From CAZRWD01 sp964603785 (lineage in GTDB: Bacteria > Fermentibacterota > Fermentibacteria > Fermentibacterales > Fermentibacteraceae), in contig CAZRWD010000001.1 of assembly GCA_964603785.1 (NCBI GenBank), forward strand, positions 553,490-617,489: a DNA stretch of 64,000 nucleotides, written 5' to 3'. The first letter of the stretch is position 1, and each line of letters opens with the position of its first letter. Positions 39,920-49,227 of this stretch are shown here, in pieces. Position numbers and translations under genes: made by a program. Below the pieces are notes generated by a model that was not told the DNA's origin, ran no database searches, and was given only the letters and a program-made list of their open reading frames with translations.

Positions 39920-42787
39920 CTACTCGCGCCTGTGGCCCAGGGCCTTCCTGATCCCGTCCGCCAGCTCATTCATCGAGAAGGGCTTCTGGATGAAGTTGAC
40001 GCTCTCGTCCAGGACGCCCTGTCGGGAGATGAAGTCCGCCGAGTAGCCGGACATGTATAGACAGTCGAGATCTGGCATGTCCGCGACCAGACGCCTGTAC
40101 AGCTCCGGGCCGTTCATCTGGGGCATCACGACGTCGGTCACCAGCAGATCTATCCTGCCACGGTTCTCCCCGGCCAATTCCATCGCCCTGCCCGGGGTGT
40201 CTGCGCTGAGGACCGTGTAGCCGAGCTCCTCGAGGATCCTGTGGCATACCGCGAGGATGCCGGGCTCGTCCTCGACCAGCAGTATGGTCTCCATGCCACG
40301 GGCCGGCCCGGCCTGCATCCCTGGAGCGGTCGCCTGGGCGGGTTCCGCTCTGCCCGGATCCCTGGGGAGGTGGATCAGGAATGTGGAACCCTCTCGCGGA
40401 GCGGTTATGACATCGATGAAACCATTGTTCTGCTTCACTATGCCGTAAACCGTCGCGAGCCCCAGCCCTGTTCCGAGCCCGGTTTCCTTCGTCGTGAAGA
40501 ATGGCTCGAACAGGTGGGCCTGCGTGGTCTCGTCCATTCCGCTGCCGTCGTCGGAGACGGAGAGGAGGACGTACTCGCCGGCCGGCAGGTGGTGCGCCCT
40601 CCGCTCCCCCTGCTCCCGCACCCGGACGTTCCTGGTCTCGATGATCACCGTGCCCACGCCGGATATGGCGTCACGGGCGTTCACGCACAGGTTCGTAAGA
40701 ACCTGGTCGATCTGCACGGGATCCACCCTCACGGCCCAGAGGTCGTCGGCCGGCCTCCAGACCAGATCGATGCCCTCACCGATGAGCCGCCCCAGCATCC
40801 CGAGAAGTGCGGATATGGTCGAGTTGAGGTCGAGCACCCTCGGAGCGATGGTCTGCTTCCTCGCGAACGCGAGCAGGCGCATCGTCAGGTCCGATGAGCG
40901 CCTCGCGGCCTTCTCTATCTCCCCGAGCTCGCCCAGCAGCGGGTCACCCTCGGATAGGCCGCCGCGCATCAGTTCCGCATGACCCAGTATGACGGCGAGC
41001 ATGTTGTTGAAGTCGTGCGCCAGCCCTCCGGCCAGGCTGCCCAGAAGCTCCATCTTCTGCGCCTGCACGAGCTGCGCCTGAAGCCTGTCCCGTTCGGCCT
41101 CGGCCCGCTTGCGCCCGGAGATGTCGCGGAAGGAGACCTGCACGGCCGGGGTGCCCTCCCACATGACCGCCATCGCAACGGTCTCGACATCGACGGGAGT
41201 GCCGTCCACCTTCTGGAACCTCTCCTCCACCAGCGGGGCCATCTTCCATTCGGACAACATCTCCCTGACCCTCGCGGCCACGATCGGCCGGGAATCGGGG
41301 TGGACGAAGCCAAGGACGCTCATCCCGATGGCGCTGTCCTTGTCCTCCAGGCCCATCAGGTCGGCTGCGGCCGAGTTCACGAAGAGGAGCTGCCTGCCGT
41401 CGTGCACCGCGATGGCATCCGGCGACATCTCGACGAGCCCGCGGTACCTTGCCTCGCTCTCTATGAGCGCCTTCTCGGCCTGGTTCCTAGCCGTCCGCTG
41501 CCTGAGAGCCGTGATCCCGAAGGAGAGGTCGCTCGCCAGCTCGTTCAGGAGATCGGCTTCGGCCTCGTGGAAGGCGTCCTCGACGGGCGCGTAGATGGTC
41601 AGAGCGCCCGTCACGGCTCCCTCGCAGCGGATCGGCAGCGACATCGACGAGAGGAATCCCCGGCGGAGCGCCTCATCCCTCCATGGCTCAAGCCCCTCCC
41701 CCGTCCTGGTGTCGCGGACCACCTGGGCCAGTCCCGTCCGGATCGTCGTTCCGGTGGGACCCCTGCCGTTGGCGGTGTCGACCCACCTGATGTCGGCCGA
41801 GTCGAGGAAGTCGGAATGCCGTCCCGCCCTGGCGGCGACACCCACCGAGCCGTCATCCCTCGCGAGGCCTACCCAGGCGAGAGGGTATCCCCCCGCGTCG
41901 GCTATCAGATCGCAGACGCTCTGCAGGAGCGTGTTCTCATCGACTCCCCTGACTATGGTCTGGTTGCAGTCCGTGAGTATCTTGAGCATCCTGTTCGCCC
42001 GCGCCAGATCGGAGGTCCGTTCCGCGACAAGATCCTCGAGCCGCTCCCGGTATCGTCCGAGTTCGTCCTCCGCGAGCTTGCGCGCGGTGAGATCGACCAT
42101 CACCCCTGTGATCCCCACCAGCCTTCCACCCGAGAAGTGAGGCCGGCTCGACGTCCTCACATGCAGTGTCGACCCGTCGGCAGCGAAGATCCTGAACTCG
42201 TAGGACTCGAGCCTGTTCTCCAGGGTGTTCCTGAAGCTCTGCACCAGGCCGGGGAGATCGTCGGGGTGGATGAACTCGGTGAAGGGTCTGCCCGTGACCG
42301 CTTCGGCCGTCCGGCCGGTCATCCTCTCGATGGCCGGGCTGACATAGGTCACGATCCCGCTCTCGTCGGCCGAGAAGACCACGTCGTTCGTGTTCTCCAC
42401 CAGGGTGCGGTACTTCTCCTCCGACAGACGGAGGTCCTCCTCGGCGAGGCTGCAGTCGTGGATGGGCCTGATCCTGCAGATCGTCCTCCCGCCCGTAAGG
42501 CTGCGCATGGTGATCTCCGCCTGCACGGTGACGCCGTCGCGACGGACGATGCCCGAACTGCCCGTGACCTGGATGTCTCCGAACGAAGCGCCCATGAGAT
42601 CCTCCGGCGGAATGCCGGTCAGTTCCGAGGCGGCATCGTTCGCGTCGGCTATCCTGCCGTCGGCATCGATGAGCAGGAAGCCGTCCGATGTGTCATCGAA
42701 GCAGGAGATCAGAATGTCGGGATCATGGGTGCGATCCCCCGGAGCATCGCCGTCGAACCGCTCAAGGGCGGGACTCATGACGCTCAC
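39920..42787 (-). CDS. Soluble hybrid histidine kinase (PAS-PAS-GAF-PAS-HisKA-HATPase-REC)
   Basis: 955 residues, no membrane segment. PAS domains lie at about 20-115, 125-240 (FSADESGIVTYVSPAIERMTGR) and 440-560. A GAF domain is at about 275-425 (PLAWVGLARDDGSVGVAARAG). The HisKA phospho-acceptor sits in LAGGLAHDFNNMLAVILGH. The ATPase has NLCVNARDAI, DDGSGMD and GTGLGLATVYGIVKQNNG. The C-terminal receiver (about 835-950) has the acceptor Asp in DLLVTDVVMPQMNG and KPF. It senses an intracellular signal, possibly redox or ligand via PAS/GAF. No separate response regulator is adjacent; the receiver has no output domain. Confidence 0.93.
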   Translation of the reverse strand: MSVMSPALERFDGDAPGDRTHDPDILISCFDDTSDGFLLIDADGRIADANDAASELTGIPPEDLMGASFGDIQVTGSSGIVRRDGVTVQAEITMRSLTGGRTICRIRPIHDCSLAEEDLRLSEEKYRTLVENTNDVVFSADESGIVTYVSPAIERMTGRTAEAVTGRPFTEFIHPDDLPGLVQSFRNTLENRLESYEFRIFAADGSTLHVRTSSRPHFSGGRLVGITGVMVDLTARKLAEDELGRYRERLEDLVAERTSDLARANRMLKILTDCNQTIVRGVDENTLLQSVCDLIADAGGYPLAWVGLARDDGSVGVAARAGRHSDFLDSADIRWVDTANGRGPTGTTIRTGLAQVVRDTRTGEGLEPWRDEALRRGFLSSMSLPIRCEGAVTGALTIYAPVEDAFHEAEADLLNELASDLSFGITALRQRTARNQAEKALIESEARYRGLVEMSPDAIAVHDGRQLLFVNSAAADLMGLEDKDSAIGMSVLGFVHPDSRPIVAARVREMLSEWKMAPLVEERFQKVDGTPVDVETVAMAVMWEGTPAVQVSFRDISGRKRAEAERDRLQAQLVQAQKMELLGSLAGGLAHDFNNMLAVILGHAELMRGGLSEGDPLLGELGEIEKAARRSSDLTMRLLAFARKQTIAPRVLDLNSTISALLGMLGRLIGEGIDLVWRPADDLWAVRVDPVQIDQVLTNLCVNARDAISGVGTVIIETRNVRVREQGERRAHHLPAGEYVLLSVSDDGSGMDETTQAHLFEPFFTTKETGLGTGLGLATVYGIVKQNNGFIDVITAPREGSTFLIHLPRDPGRAEPAQATAPGMQAGPARGMETILLVEDEPGILAVCHRILEELGYTVLSADTPGRAMELAGENRGRIDLLVTDVVMPQMNGPELYRRLVADMPDLDCLYMSGYSADFISRQGVLDESVNFIQKPFSMNELADGIRKALGHRRE

Positions 42788-42952
42788 CTCGTTCAGCAGA
42801 GCCCTGGGTCTGCCTGGCGCGGGTCCACCGACCGTACTTCCCGTAGAAGGGACTATGCCGAAGAATTCAGCACAGGGCTACCTGCGGCCCGACCACCCGG
42901 TCGTGTCCCGGCGACATGATCCGTTCCGCCTCAGGAGCCATCCTCCGCGCCC

Positions 42953-43957
42953 CTACGAGAGGATCATCCCCATCCTGTCCTCGACGAGGGGCAGGTAGGT
43001 CCTCTTCATCTCCGACGCCTCGGCACCCTCCAGCCCGAGCACGAAGTTCGCCAGCAGAAGACCCCTGCCCGCGATCAGCCTCTCGAGCCTCCGCGGCTCA
43101 TCGAACGGCCAGTCGAGGTGGAGCGAATAACCGGACCTGAACGCCGCCAGATGGTCGGCCCACCGGGGACGGTATCTGAAGTAGTAGAGCGATGTGGCGA
43201 TGTCCTGCTCGGGGTGGCCCAGCAGCGTGTCCTCGAAGTCGAGAATGGCGGTAGTTCTCCTGAATGTCTTCGTGTTCCAGGGATGCAGGTCGCAGTGGAT
43301 CAGCCGGGGGGCCGCGCCCCGCGAGTAGAGGGATTCGATCTCCTGCCCGACGAGGTCACCGGCCCGGGCGAACACCCTGCACGACTCCGGCGTCAGACCT
43401 GTTCGCGAGCCCGGCGTGAAAAGCAGCACCGGCTCGGCCCGCTCGAATCCGGGAACCGAGTAGGGGAACACGCTCCCATAGGTTCTCGTCCTCAGGCCCT
43501 GCGGCATGCGGAAGGATGCGGAGTGGCGGTGGAACAGGGCTGCCGTCTCGCCGAGCCTGCCCGAGAGGGTTGTAGACGGCTCGGCGCCGGGTCGCCTTCC
43601 CGGAATCCACTCCTCGAGGGTGCAGACGTGTCTCCCGGAACCAGGGTCCTCCACCTCGCAGACAGGTTCCCCGAGGGGTGTGCGATACACGCGGGGAACC
43701 CTCGCTCCGCTCTCCCTGGCAAGTGTGTCCTGCCACTCCAGAGCGGGTTTCAGCTCCTCGGAGCCGTGGCAGGAGGAGCTGTCCAGGACCTTCAGGAAGA
43801 ACCTCCCGCCCCCGGGGACATCCACCCTGAAGGAGCAGTTCGTCTGGTCGCTGACGAGAGCGATGCCGACCGGATCCAGGCCGTAGATCCCGAGCGCGCC
43901 TGCGACGACGCTCCGGAGGTTCCGCCCCCGCATCAGCCGATAGGCCGCCTTCCTCAT
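42953..43957 (-). CDS. APH/choline-kinase-like phosphotransferase (CotS-like)
   Basis: 334 residues from the ATG at 43957 (MRKAAYRLMRGRNLRSVVAGALGIYGLDP). The ATP-lobe lysine is in FFLKVLDSSS. Catalytic segments are LIHCDLHPWNT (Brenner HxDxxxxN) and AILDFEDTLLGHPEQDIATSLYYFR (metal Asp). The layout fits aminoglycoside-phosphotransferase-like kinases of small metabolites; the real substrate is unknown. It lies 28 bases after the TPR-hydrolase gene, so the two may be co-transcribed. Confidence 0.8.
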   Translation of the reverse strand: MRKAAYRLMRGRNLRSVVAGALGIYGLDPVGIALVSDQTNCSFRVDVPGGGRFFLKVLDSSSCHGSEELKPALEWQDTLARESGARVPRVYRTPLGEPVCEVEDPGSGRHVCTLEEWIPGRRPGAEPSTTLSGRLGETAALFHRHSASFRMPQGLRTRTYGSVFPYSVPGFERAEPVLLFTPGSRTGLTPESCRVFARAGDLVGQEIESLYSRGAAPRLIHCDLHPWNTKTFRRTTAILDFEDTLLGHPEQDIATSLYYFRYRPRWADHLAAFRSGYSLHLDWPFDEPRRLERLIAGRGLLLANFVLGLEGAEASEMKRTYLPLVEDRMGMILS

Positions 43958-43985
43958 GCGGCAGACACCGGCCTTCCGCCGGCGG

Positions 43986-45143
43986 CTACTCGCCCATCCA
44001 TCCGACTGCCTCGAGCAGTGTGTCGAGATGGATGAAGTGCCCTCCGGGGAACTCGCGGTAGGCCACATCGTAGTCGAACTCGTCCAGGATGGCGTGCGAC
44101 TGCTCCGCCAGCTGGATGTTGTCTTCGCTCCCGTGGGCGATGAAGACTCTGAGGCCGTCGGCCGCGGAAAGCTCGGACTCCGTGAACCACGCCGGATCGA
44201 GCCAGCCGCCGAAGACGACTATCCCGTCTATGAGGTCCGGCCTGGAGATCCCCTCCATGTAGGCCACTGCAGCCCCCTGGCTGAACCCTACCAGGTAGAT
44301 CTCGTCGATCGTGTACATGCCGCGCATCTCGGAGATGACGTTGTCGAGGTACTCGACGAGTAGATCCCTGGCGAGCGCGGCCTCGTCTCCCGAGTCCATC
44401 GGCCCGTCGAACCACACGTAGGTGTCGGTTCCCTGGACGGGATATGGAGCCTCCGGGGCCACATAGATGAAGTCGCCGTCCCCGAAGTAGCCGGGAAGCC
44501 TGCTGAAGCGCTCGGCGGTGTCGCCCGCCCCGTGCAGGCCGATCACGAGAGAATGTGGCAGGGAGGGGTCGAAGTCCTCCGGCAGGACGAGCCTGCAGGG
44601 AAGCATGGACGGGCACTCGACCATGAGCCTCATTCCCTGCCTTGAATCCCGCTCTGCGATCAGCACTCTGTAGCTGTCCAGGAGATCCCGGTAGCCCGGC
44701 GTGCCGCGGATGATGTCCATGTCGCTGTCCTGCTCGACCCAGCCGATGTCCTCGTAGCCGTAGGCGAAGGCCTGGCCGAGGTATTCGAGCGTCTTGTCGG
44801 CCATCCCCATCCTCGAATAGCAGCATGCCAGGTTGTAGAGATCGAGTACGCTTCGCTCGTGCCGGAGGATGTAGGTGTAGATCCTTGCCTGGAGTTCGTG
44901 TTCACCCGTCTCGAAGAGGCTGTAGGCATACGCCCTCAGCATGGGCAGGCTGCAAGTCGGGAAGTCGGTCAGGACCTCGGTTTCCGGATCGATGCCGTCG
45001 AACATCGAGGGGTCGACCAGGGTGGAGAGATCGACCTGCTCGGGGGGATCGTTGAACGCGAGCTGGCACTGGGCATGGGATATCCCGGCCAGCAGGCCGG
45101 TCAGCAGGAGAGCCCAGGAATGAGACTTCAGCGATCGGTTCAT
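43986..45143 (-). CDS. Secreted TPR plus alpha/beta-hydrolase (phospholipase/carboxylesterase-like)
   Basis: 385 residues from the ATG at 45143, giving the signal peptide MNRSLKSHSWALLLTGLLAGISHA. Residues about 70-150 form TPR-like helices (ILRHERSVLDLYNLACCYSRMGMADKTLEYLGQAFAYG). The C-terminal half is a serine hydrolase: SLVIGLHGAGDTAERF (oxyanion region), EIYLVGFSQGAAVAYM (nucleophile Ser in GFSQG), RVFIAHGSEDNI (Asp) and FPGGHFIH (His). This set fits the phospholipase/carboxylesterase family. It is likely periplasmic or exported. The promoter is at 45204-45232. Confidence 0.83.
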   Translation of the reverse strand: MNRSLKSHSWALLLTGLLAGISHAQCQLAFNDPPEQVDLSTLVDPSMFDGIDPETEVLTDFPTCSLPMLRAYAYSLFETGEHELQARIYTYILRHERSVLDLYNLACCYSRMGMADKTLEYLGQAFAYGYEDIGWVEQDSDMDIIRGTPGYRDLLDSYRVLIAERDSRQGMRLMVECPSMLPCRLVLPEDFDPSLPHSLVIGLHGAGDTAERFSRLPGYFGDGDFIYVAPEAPYPVQGTDTYVWFDGPMDSGDEAALARDLLVEYLDNVISEMRGMYTIDEIYLVGFSQGAAVAYMEGISRPDLIDGIVVFGGWLDPAWFTESELSAADGLRVFIAHGSEDNIQLAEQSHAILDEFDYDVAYREFPGGHFIHLDTLLEAVGWMGE

Positions 45144-45203
45144 GGTCACACCCCAATCCACGGTTCGAGAATCAGGCGTACAAACATTCTTGATCATTCG
45201 AGA

Positions 45204-45232
45204 GATTTAACGCTGATTCTGATGCATGTCAA
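45204..45232 (-). promoter_or_regulatory. Promoter of the TPR-hydrolase gene
   Basis: Minus strand TTGACA (45227-45232), 17-base spacer, TAAATC (45204-45209). It lies in an AT-rich island (about 45180-45290) unlike the rest of the window, which also serves the divergent FG-GAP gene. Confidence 0.6.
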
Positions 45233-45394
45233 ATATAGCCATATTATTGTCTATATGTAACTATGAATTGTACATTTCGATTAGCCGCGAGACCCTGCCG
45301 CTGCGGGTTTGACGTCGCCAGTCCCCGTATCGTATCTGATTCCTGGTGGACGAAGTCCGGTGCATTCTCGACTATCGCGTGGGAGGTCGGTCTA

Positions 45395-47101
45395 ATGAGG
45401 ATCCTATCTGCCGGAACCCTTCCGACCATCTTCCTTGCGTCGGTGCTGGCTGTTCCCGTACCCGCAGGGGCTGCACAGGTCTACACCGACGTCACCTCCG
45501 CAATGGGGATCAGCGTCTCCGGGCTGGGTAGCGGCGCCGGCTGGAGCGACCTCGACGGTGACGGGGACCTCGACCTCCTCGTATCGACCTCGAGCGGCAT
45601 GAACACCTTCCTGTTCAGGAACGACGGGAACTCCTTCACCAACGTCGTCTCCGGCTCCGGCCTCTCGAGCGAGGCCCGCAACTTCGCCCTGGGCGACTAC
45701 GACGACGACGGGCTGGACGATGTCGTGTTCATCTCTTTCGGCTACATCGAGACGAAGCTCTACCACAACATAGGCTCGATGCTCTTCGACGACGTCAGCG
45801 ACACGGCGCCCGTCTCCGGGACCTACTCCTGGAGGTGCTCCTGGGTCGACTACGACGACGACGGCCTGCTCGACATCTTCCTCTGCGGCACAACGAACTA
45901 CCTGTTCCACAACGACGGGGGGGGGAGCTTCACGGAGTGCGCCGCCGCCTCGGGGATCCAGACCGGTGGCAGGAGCTGCGCCTGGGTCGACTACGACAAC
46001 GACGGGCTGGAGGACTGCTACATCGGGCGCAACGGCAGCGCCAACCTGCTCTATCGCAACGACGGGGACGGGACATTCACGGAGGTCGGCGCGTCCGCGG
46101 GGGTCGGCGACCCCTACGGCACCTCGGGGGTCTGCGCCGGCGACTATGACGGGGACGGCTGGTTCGACCTCTACTCCGTGAACATCTCGAGCCCGCGAAA
46201 CACGCTCTACCGCAACCTCGGCGACGGGACCTTCCAGGACGTGACGGTGGCCATGGGCGTGTCCGACGTCGGCGACGGCCGCACGGCCACATTCCTCGAC
46301 ATCGACTGCGACGGGCTCGTCGACCTCTTCTCGTCGAACCACGTCAACTCGAACCGTCTCTACCGCAACAACGGCATCGGCCCGTTCACCGACATCGCGC
46401 CCGCCCTGGGCATCGACGATCCGCCGGACCCCTTCGGCACAGCCTTCGGCGACTACGACGGGGACGGCGACATCGACGTATTCCTGGCCACGCACTTCGG
46501 CAACTCGCTCCTGCGGTGCGACGGGCTGGAGAACCACTGGCTGCACCTGACCCTGATCGGAACGGTATCCAACCGCAGCGCCATCGGCGCGGTGGTTCGC
46601 TGCACGGCCGGCGGACGGACCTCGTACCAGAGGGTCGACGGCGGTCACGGCATGGGCGACATGGACGCGAAGAGCCTGGTCTTCGGCCTCGGCTCGTCCA
46701 CAGGGCCGATCGAGGTGGAGATCTCCTGGCCGTCGGGACTGGTGGAGAGCTTCGATGATCTCCTGGCGGACACCAGGGTGGACATCACGGAGGGCACGGG
46801 GGTCGGCATCGGCGATGGGCAGGCTCCCGGCCCGGCCGGGCTGGAGATCACGGGGATCCGGCCGAATCCGGCTTCGACGGCCTGCACCGTCGAGCTGTCG
46901 GCGGGCGAGGGCGTGACCGGCCTCGTCGCGGTCGAGATCTACGATCTCTCGGGAAGGCTTGTGTGGAGCTCATGCGCCGATCCCTCTCCCGAGACGATGG
47001 TCTGCTTCCCTGCAGCGGCGGTGGTACCCCCGGGGGTCTACCTCGTCAGGGCCTCCAGCGGCGTCATGACCGACACCGCCAGCCTCCTGCTCCTCCCCTG
47101 A
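45395..47101 (+). CDS. Secreted FG-GAP/VCBS repeat protein with ASPIC/UnbV domain and sorting-like C-terminus
   Basis: 568 residues from the ATG at 45395 (GGGAGG site), giving the signal peptide MRILSAGTLPTIFLASVLAVPVPAGAA. Six or seven repeats carry calcium-binding FG-GAP motifs such as DLDGDGDLDLL, DYDDDGLDDVVF, DYDNDGLEDCYI and DYDGDGDIDVF (about 40-390). An ASPIC/UnbV domain (about 400-480; GAVVRCTAGGRTSYQRVDGGHG ... VEISWPSGLVESF) follows, then a FlgD/type IX-like domain (VEIYDLSGRLVWSS ... GVYLVRASSG). It is a surface or secreted adhesin-like protein. An R1 repeat starts at the stop codon. Confidence 0.88.
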   Translation: MRILSAGTLPTIFLASVLAVPVPAGAAQVYTDVTSAMGISVSGLGSGAGWSDLDGDGDLDLLVSTSSGMNTFLFRNDGNSFTNVVSGSGLSSEARNFALGDYDDDGLDDVVFISFGYIETKLYHNIGSMLFDDVSDTAPVSGTYSWRCSWVDYDDDGLLDIFLCGTTNYLFHNDGGGSFTECAAASGIQTGGRSCAWVDYDNDGLEDCYIGRNGSANLLYRNDGDGTFTEVGASAGVGDPYGTSGVCAGDYDGDGWFDLYSVNISSPRNTLYRNLGDGTFQDVTVAMGVSDVGDGRTATFLDIDCDGLVDLFSSNHVNSNRLYRNNGIGPFTDIAPALGIDDPPDPFGTAFGDYDGDGDIDVFLATHFGNSLLRCDGLENHWLHLTLIGTVSNRSAIGAVVRCTAGGRTSYQRVDGGHGMGDMDAKSLVFGLGSSTGPIEVEISWPSGLVESFDDLLADTRVDITEGTGVGIGDGQAPGPAGLEITGIRPNPASTACTVELSAGEGVTGLVAVEIYDLSGRLVWSSCADPSPETMVCFPAAAVVPPGVYLVRASSGVMTDTASLLLLP

Positions 47102-47215
47102 CCCCTTCGGGTTTGAAATCGTTGACTTACGCCTTGCAAGGCGTTGTCTGGCAGCAGTCTGGAAATCGAATATCCGTGGTTTGCACAGATGCTCATCTAC
47201 AGGGCATCTCCGCCA
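47101..47215 (+). repeat. R1 intergenic repeat, copy 1
   Basis: Starts GACCCCTTCGGGTTTGAAAT directly at the stop of the FG-GAP gene. It contains the palindrome CGCCTTGCAAGGCG and the blocks GTTGTCTGG, CAGTCTGGAAATC and CAGATGCTCATC. The same ordered blocks occur in the other R1 copies. Confidence 0.7.
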
Positions 47216-47479
47216 GGGCGCCAGCAGCACTTTTCTCGAGTGGTCCCTGATCCCACCAGGGTATACCGACCCATCCCCGGATGGTGGGATGTGTGATCCG
47301 GCAACCTATGGATGACGATCCGCCTGTTCGCAAAGGTGATAGGGGGATGAACCATGGCATCGCTGGATTTCGGCACCGGAGTGGACAGCTTCCAAGGTAA
47401 GCGCGGAGAGTGACCTGCTGTTTGCCCGAGCGCCCTGAACGCCCGCTGCGGTACCGGCCCGGACAGGTTGCCAGCGGCG
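47216..47479. other. Intergenic stretch between two facing R1 copies
   Basis: About 260 bases within the 600-base gap 47102-47701. No gene, RNA gene or strong hairpin is recognised. R1 copy 1 on the left and R1 copy 2 on the right point toward each other. Confidence 0.4.
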
Positions 47480-47582
47480 GTCATCGGCCGGCCATCAGCG
47501 ACCAGCCTGGATACCCGATTTGCAGATGCTTGACTGGCAGGACTTTGCAGAGCGCAAGTTAAAGATCTGAAAACCGAAGGGT
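47480..47582 (-). repeat. R1 intergenic repeat, copy 2 (inverted, degenerate)
   Basis: On the minus strand ACCCTTCGGTTTTCAGATCT, then AACTTGCGCTCTGCAAAG, CTGCCAG and CATCTGCAAATCGG follow in the R1 order. It is inverted relative to copy 1. Confidence 0.6.
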
Positions 47583-47599
47583 GTTCGGGGCAGGGGTGC

Positions 47600-47628
47600 T
47601 TGGACATGGGCACGGTCGGTTGTATTGT
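47600..47628 (+). promoter_or_regulatory. Promoter of the cysteine desulfurase-dsrC transcript
   Basis: TTGGAC (47600-47605), 17-base spacer, TATTGT (47623-47628). The start codon is 73 bases further; the site lies just outside R1 copy 2. Confidence 0.5.
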
Positions 47629-47701
47629 TCACCTACGTTTTCGATCGGTTTCCGGCATCGCGTCCGGACCACGCTCCTCGCCGCACATGAAAGGAAGGCG
47701 G

Positions 47702-48865
47702 ATGGACAAGCTGATCTACCTCGACAACTCCGCGACGTCGTTCCCGAAGCCCCAGGTCGTCTACGACTTCATGAAGGAGTTCTACCAGTCGCACGGGGTC
47801 AGCCCCGGCCGCTCGGGCTTCGACAAGGCCCTCGAGGCCGAGGAGGTCGTCCACTCCACGCGCAAGCTCCTCACGGGCATGTTCAACGGGACCGACCCCA
47901 ACCGCCTGACATTCAACTACAACGCCACCGAGGCCCTCAACAGGATCATCATGGGGACCGTCTCCCCCGGCGACCACATCGTCTCGAGCAACCTCGAGCA
48001 CAACTCCGTCCTACGCCCCCTGAACCACCTGAAGCGCGACGGCGGGGTCGAAGTCACCCTCGTTCCGTTCGACTCTCACGGATACATCGACCCCGAGGAC
48101 GTCAGGCGGGCCATCCGCAGCAACACCAGGCTCGTGATCATCAACCACTCCTCCAACATCATCGGAACGGTGCAGCCGGTCGGCGAGATCGGGCGGATCT
48201 GCAGGGAGGCCGGCGTGCTCTTCGCAGTCGACGCCAGCCAGAGCGCGGGTGCGGTACCCATCGACGTCCAGGCGATGAACATAGACCTGCTCGCCTTCAC
48301 CGGTCACAAGTGTCTCATGGGCCCCACCGGCATCGGCGGATCGTACGTGGCCGAGGACGTGCCCATCAGATGCACGGTCTTCGGGGGCACCGGCGTCCGC
48401 TCTGCGCATCCCTACCATCTCGACGAGTTCCCGTACAGGATGGAGTCGGGCACTCTGAACACGGTCGGCGTGGCCGGGCTCAGCGCAGGCGTGAAGTGGG
48501 TCCTCGAGCAGGGCATCGACAACATCCACGACCGCGAGATCGCCCTTTGGGACAAGATGCGCAGGGGCATGCAGGCCATCGACGGGGTGAGGACCTACTG
48601 CGCGGAGGACACCGAGAACCAGAACCCGGTCCTCAGCATGAACATCGAGGGATTGGTGGCTGGTGACGTCGGCACGATGCTCGACGTCGACCACGGGATC
48701 GCGACGCGCACCGGCCTGCAGTGCGCCCCGCTTGTTCACACCTACATCGGCACCGAGGAGATCCACGGAACCGTGAGATTCAGCGTCGGGCCGTTCAACA
48801 CCGAAGAGGAGATCGACGCGGCGATCGATGCCGTCCGCGAGATCGCCTCGATCAGGCCGAAGTAG
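47702..48865 (+). CDS. Cysteine desulfurase family protein (class V aminotransferase fold)
   Basis: 387 residues from the ATG at 47702 (GGAAGGCGG site). IYLDNSATSFPKPQVVYDFM, QSHGVSPGRSGFDKALEAEE, TFNYNATEALNRIIMGTV, SNLEHNSVLRPLNHL, VDASQSAG and LAFTGHKCLMGPTGIGG (PLP lysine in GHK) match the subgroup of cysteine desulfurase-like proteins with a GVSPGRSG signature, distinct from IscS/SufS. It takes sulfur from cysteine as a persulfide. A DsrC/TusE gene follows in the same direction after 31 bases, suggesting sulfur is handed to that carrier. Confidence 0.9.
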   Translation: MDKLIYLDNSATSFPKPQVVYDFMKEFYQSHGVSPGRSGFDKALEAEEVVHSTRKLLTGMFNGTDPNRLTFNYNATEALNRIIMGTVSPGDHIVSSNLEHNSVLRPLNHLKRDGGVEVTLVPFDSHGYIDPEDVRRAIRSNTRLVIINHSSNIIGTVQPVGEIGRICREAGVLFAVDASQSAGAVPIDVQAMNIDLLAFTGHKCLMGPTGIGGSYVAEDVPIRCTVFGGTGVRSAHPYHLDEFPYRMESGTLNTVGVAGLSAGVKWVLEQGIDNIHDREIALWDKMRRGMQAIDGVRTYCAEDTENQNPVLSMNIEGLVAGDVGTMLDVDHGIATRTGLQCAPLVHTYIGTEEIHGTVRFSVGPFNTEEEIDAAIDAVREIASIRPK

Positions 48866-48896
48866 ACACGGCCCCGCGACTGGAGGCGGTTCGAAT

Positions 48897-49214
48897 ATGG
48901 ACAGGATGCAGATAGACGGGATCGAACTCGAGGTCGACGGCGACGGTTTCCTTCAGGACCCGACCCGCTGGAGCGAGGCGGTCGCGGCGGAGTTCGCGAG
49001 GATCGACGGGATAGAGGAGCTGGGGCCGAAGCACTGGGAGATAATCAATTTCATCCGGGACTTCTGGAAGCAGTCGGACATGGCGCCGACGGTCAGGAGC
49101 CTCTGCAAGCAGAGCGGACTGAAGCTGCAGGAGATCTACGGGCTCTTCCCGAAGGGGCCCGCGAGGGGGGCCTGCAGGATAGCGGGTCTTCCCAAGCCGG
49201 ACGGCTGCGTCTAG
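48897..49214 (+). CDS. dsrC: DsrC/TusE family sulfur-carrier protein
   Basis: 105 residues. QIDGIELEVDGDGFLQDPTRWSEAVAAEFARIDGIEELGPKHWEIINFIRDFWKQSDMAPTVR is the family core. The C-terminal arm GPARGACRIAGLPKPDGCV keeps both conserved cysteines (one 11 residues from the penultimate one), as in true DsrC, which forms an intramolecular disulfide or trisulfide. No dsrAB sulfite reductase is in the window. The gene converges on hdrB with only 13 bases between stops. DsrC is the proposed substrate of HdrB-like subunits in Flx-Hdr and Hdr-like systems. Confidence 0.92.
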   Translation: MDRMQIDGIELEVDGDGFLQDPTRWSEAVAAEFARIDGIEELGPKHWEIINFIRDFWKQSDMAPTVRSLCKQSGLKLQEIYGLFPKGPARGACRIAGLPKPDGCV

Positions 49215-49227
49215 CCGGTCTCGACGA

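Noticed and set aside
40979..42919. A 646-codon open frame opposite the histidine kinase
   Set aside because: No family features and no ribosome site. The opposite strand has complete PAS, GAF, HisKA and receiver domains.
46963..47250. Short frames inside R1 reading LKSLTYALQG-like peptides, also at 47197-47613 and 58938-59324
   Set aside because: The similarity comes from the DNA repeat itself. Reading frames break in other copies and no start signals are conserved.
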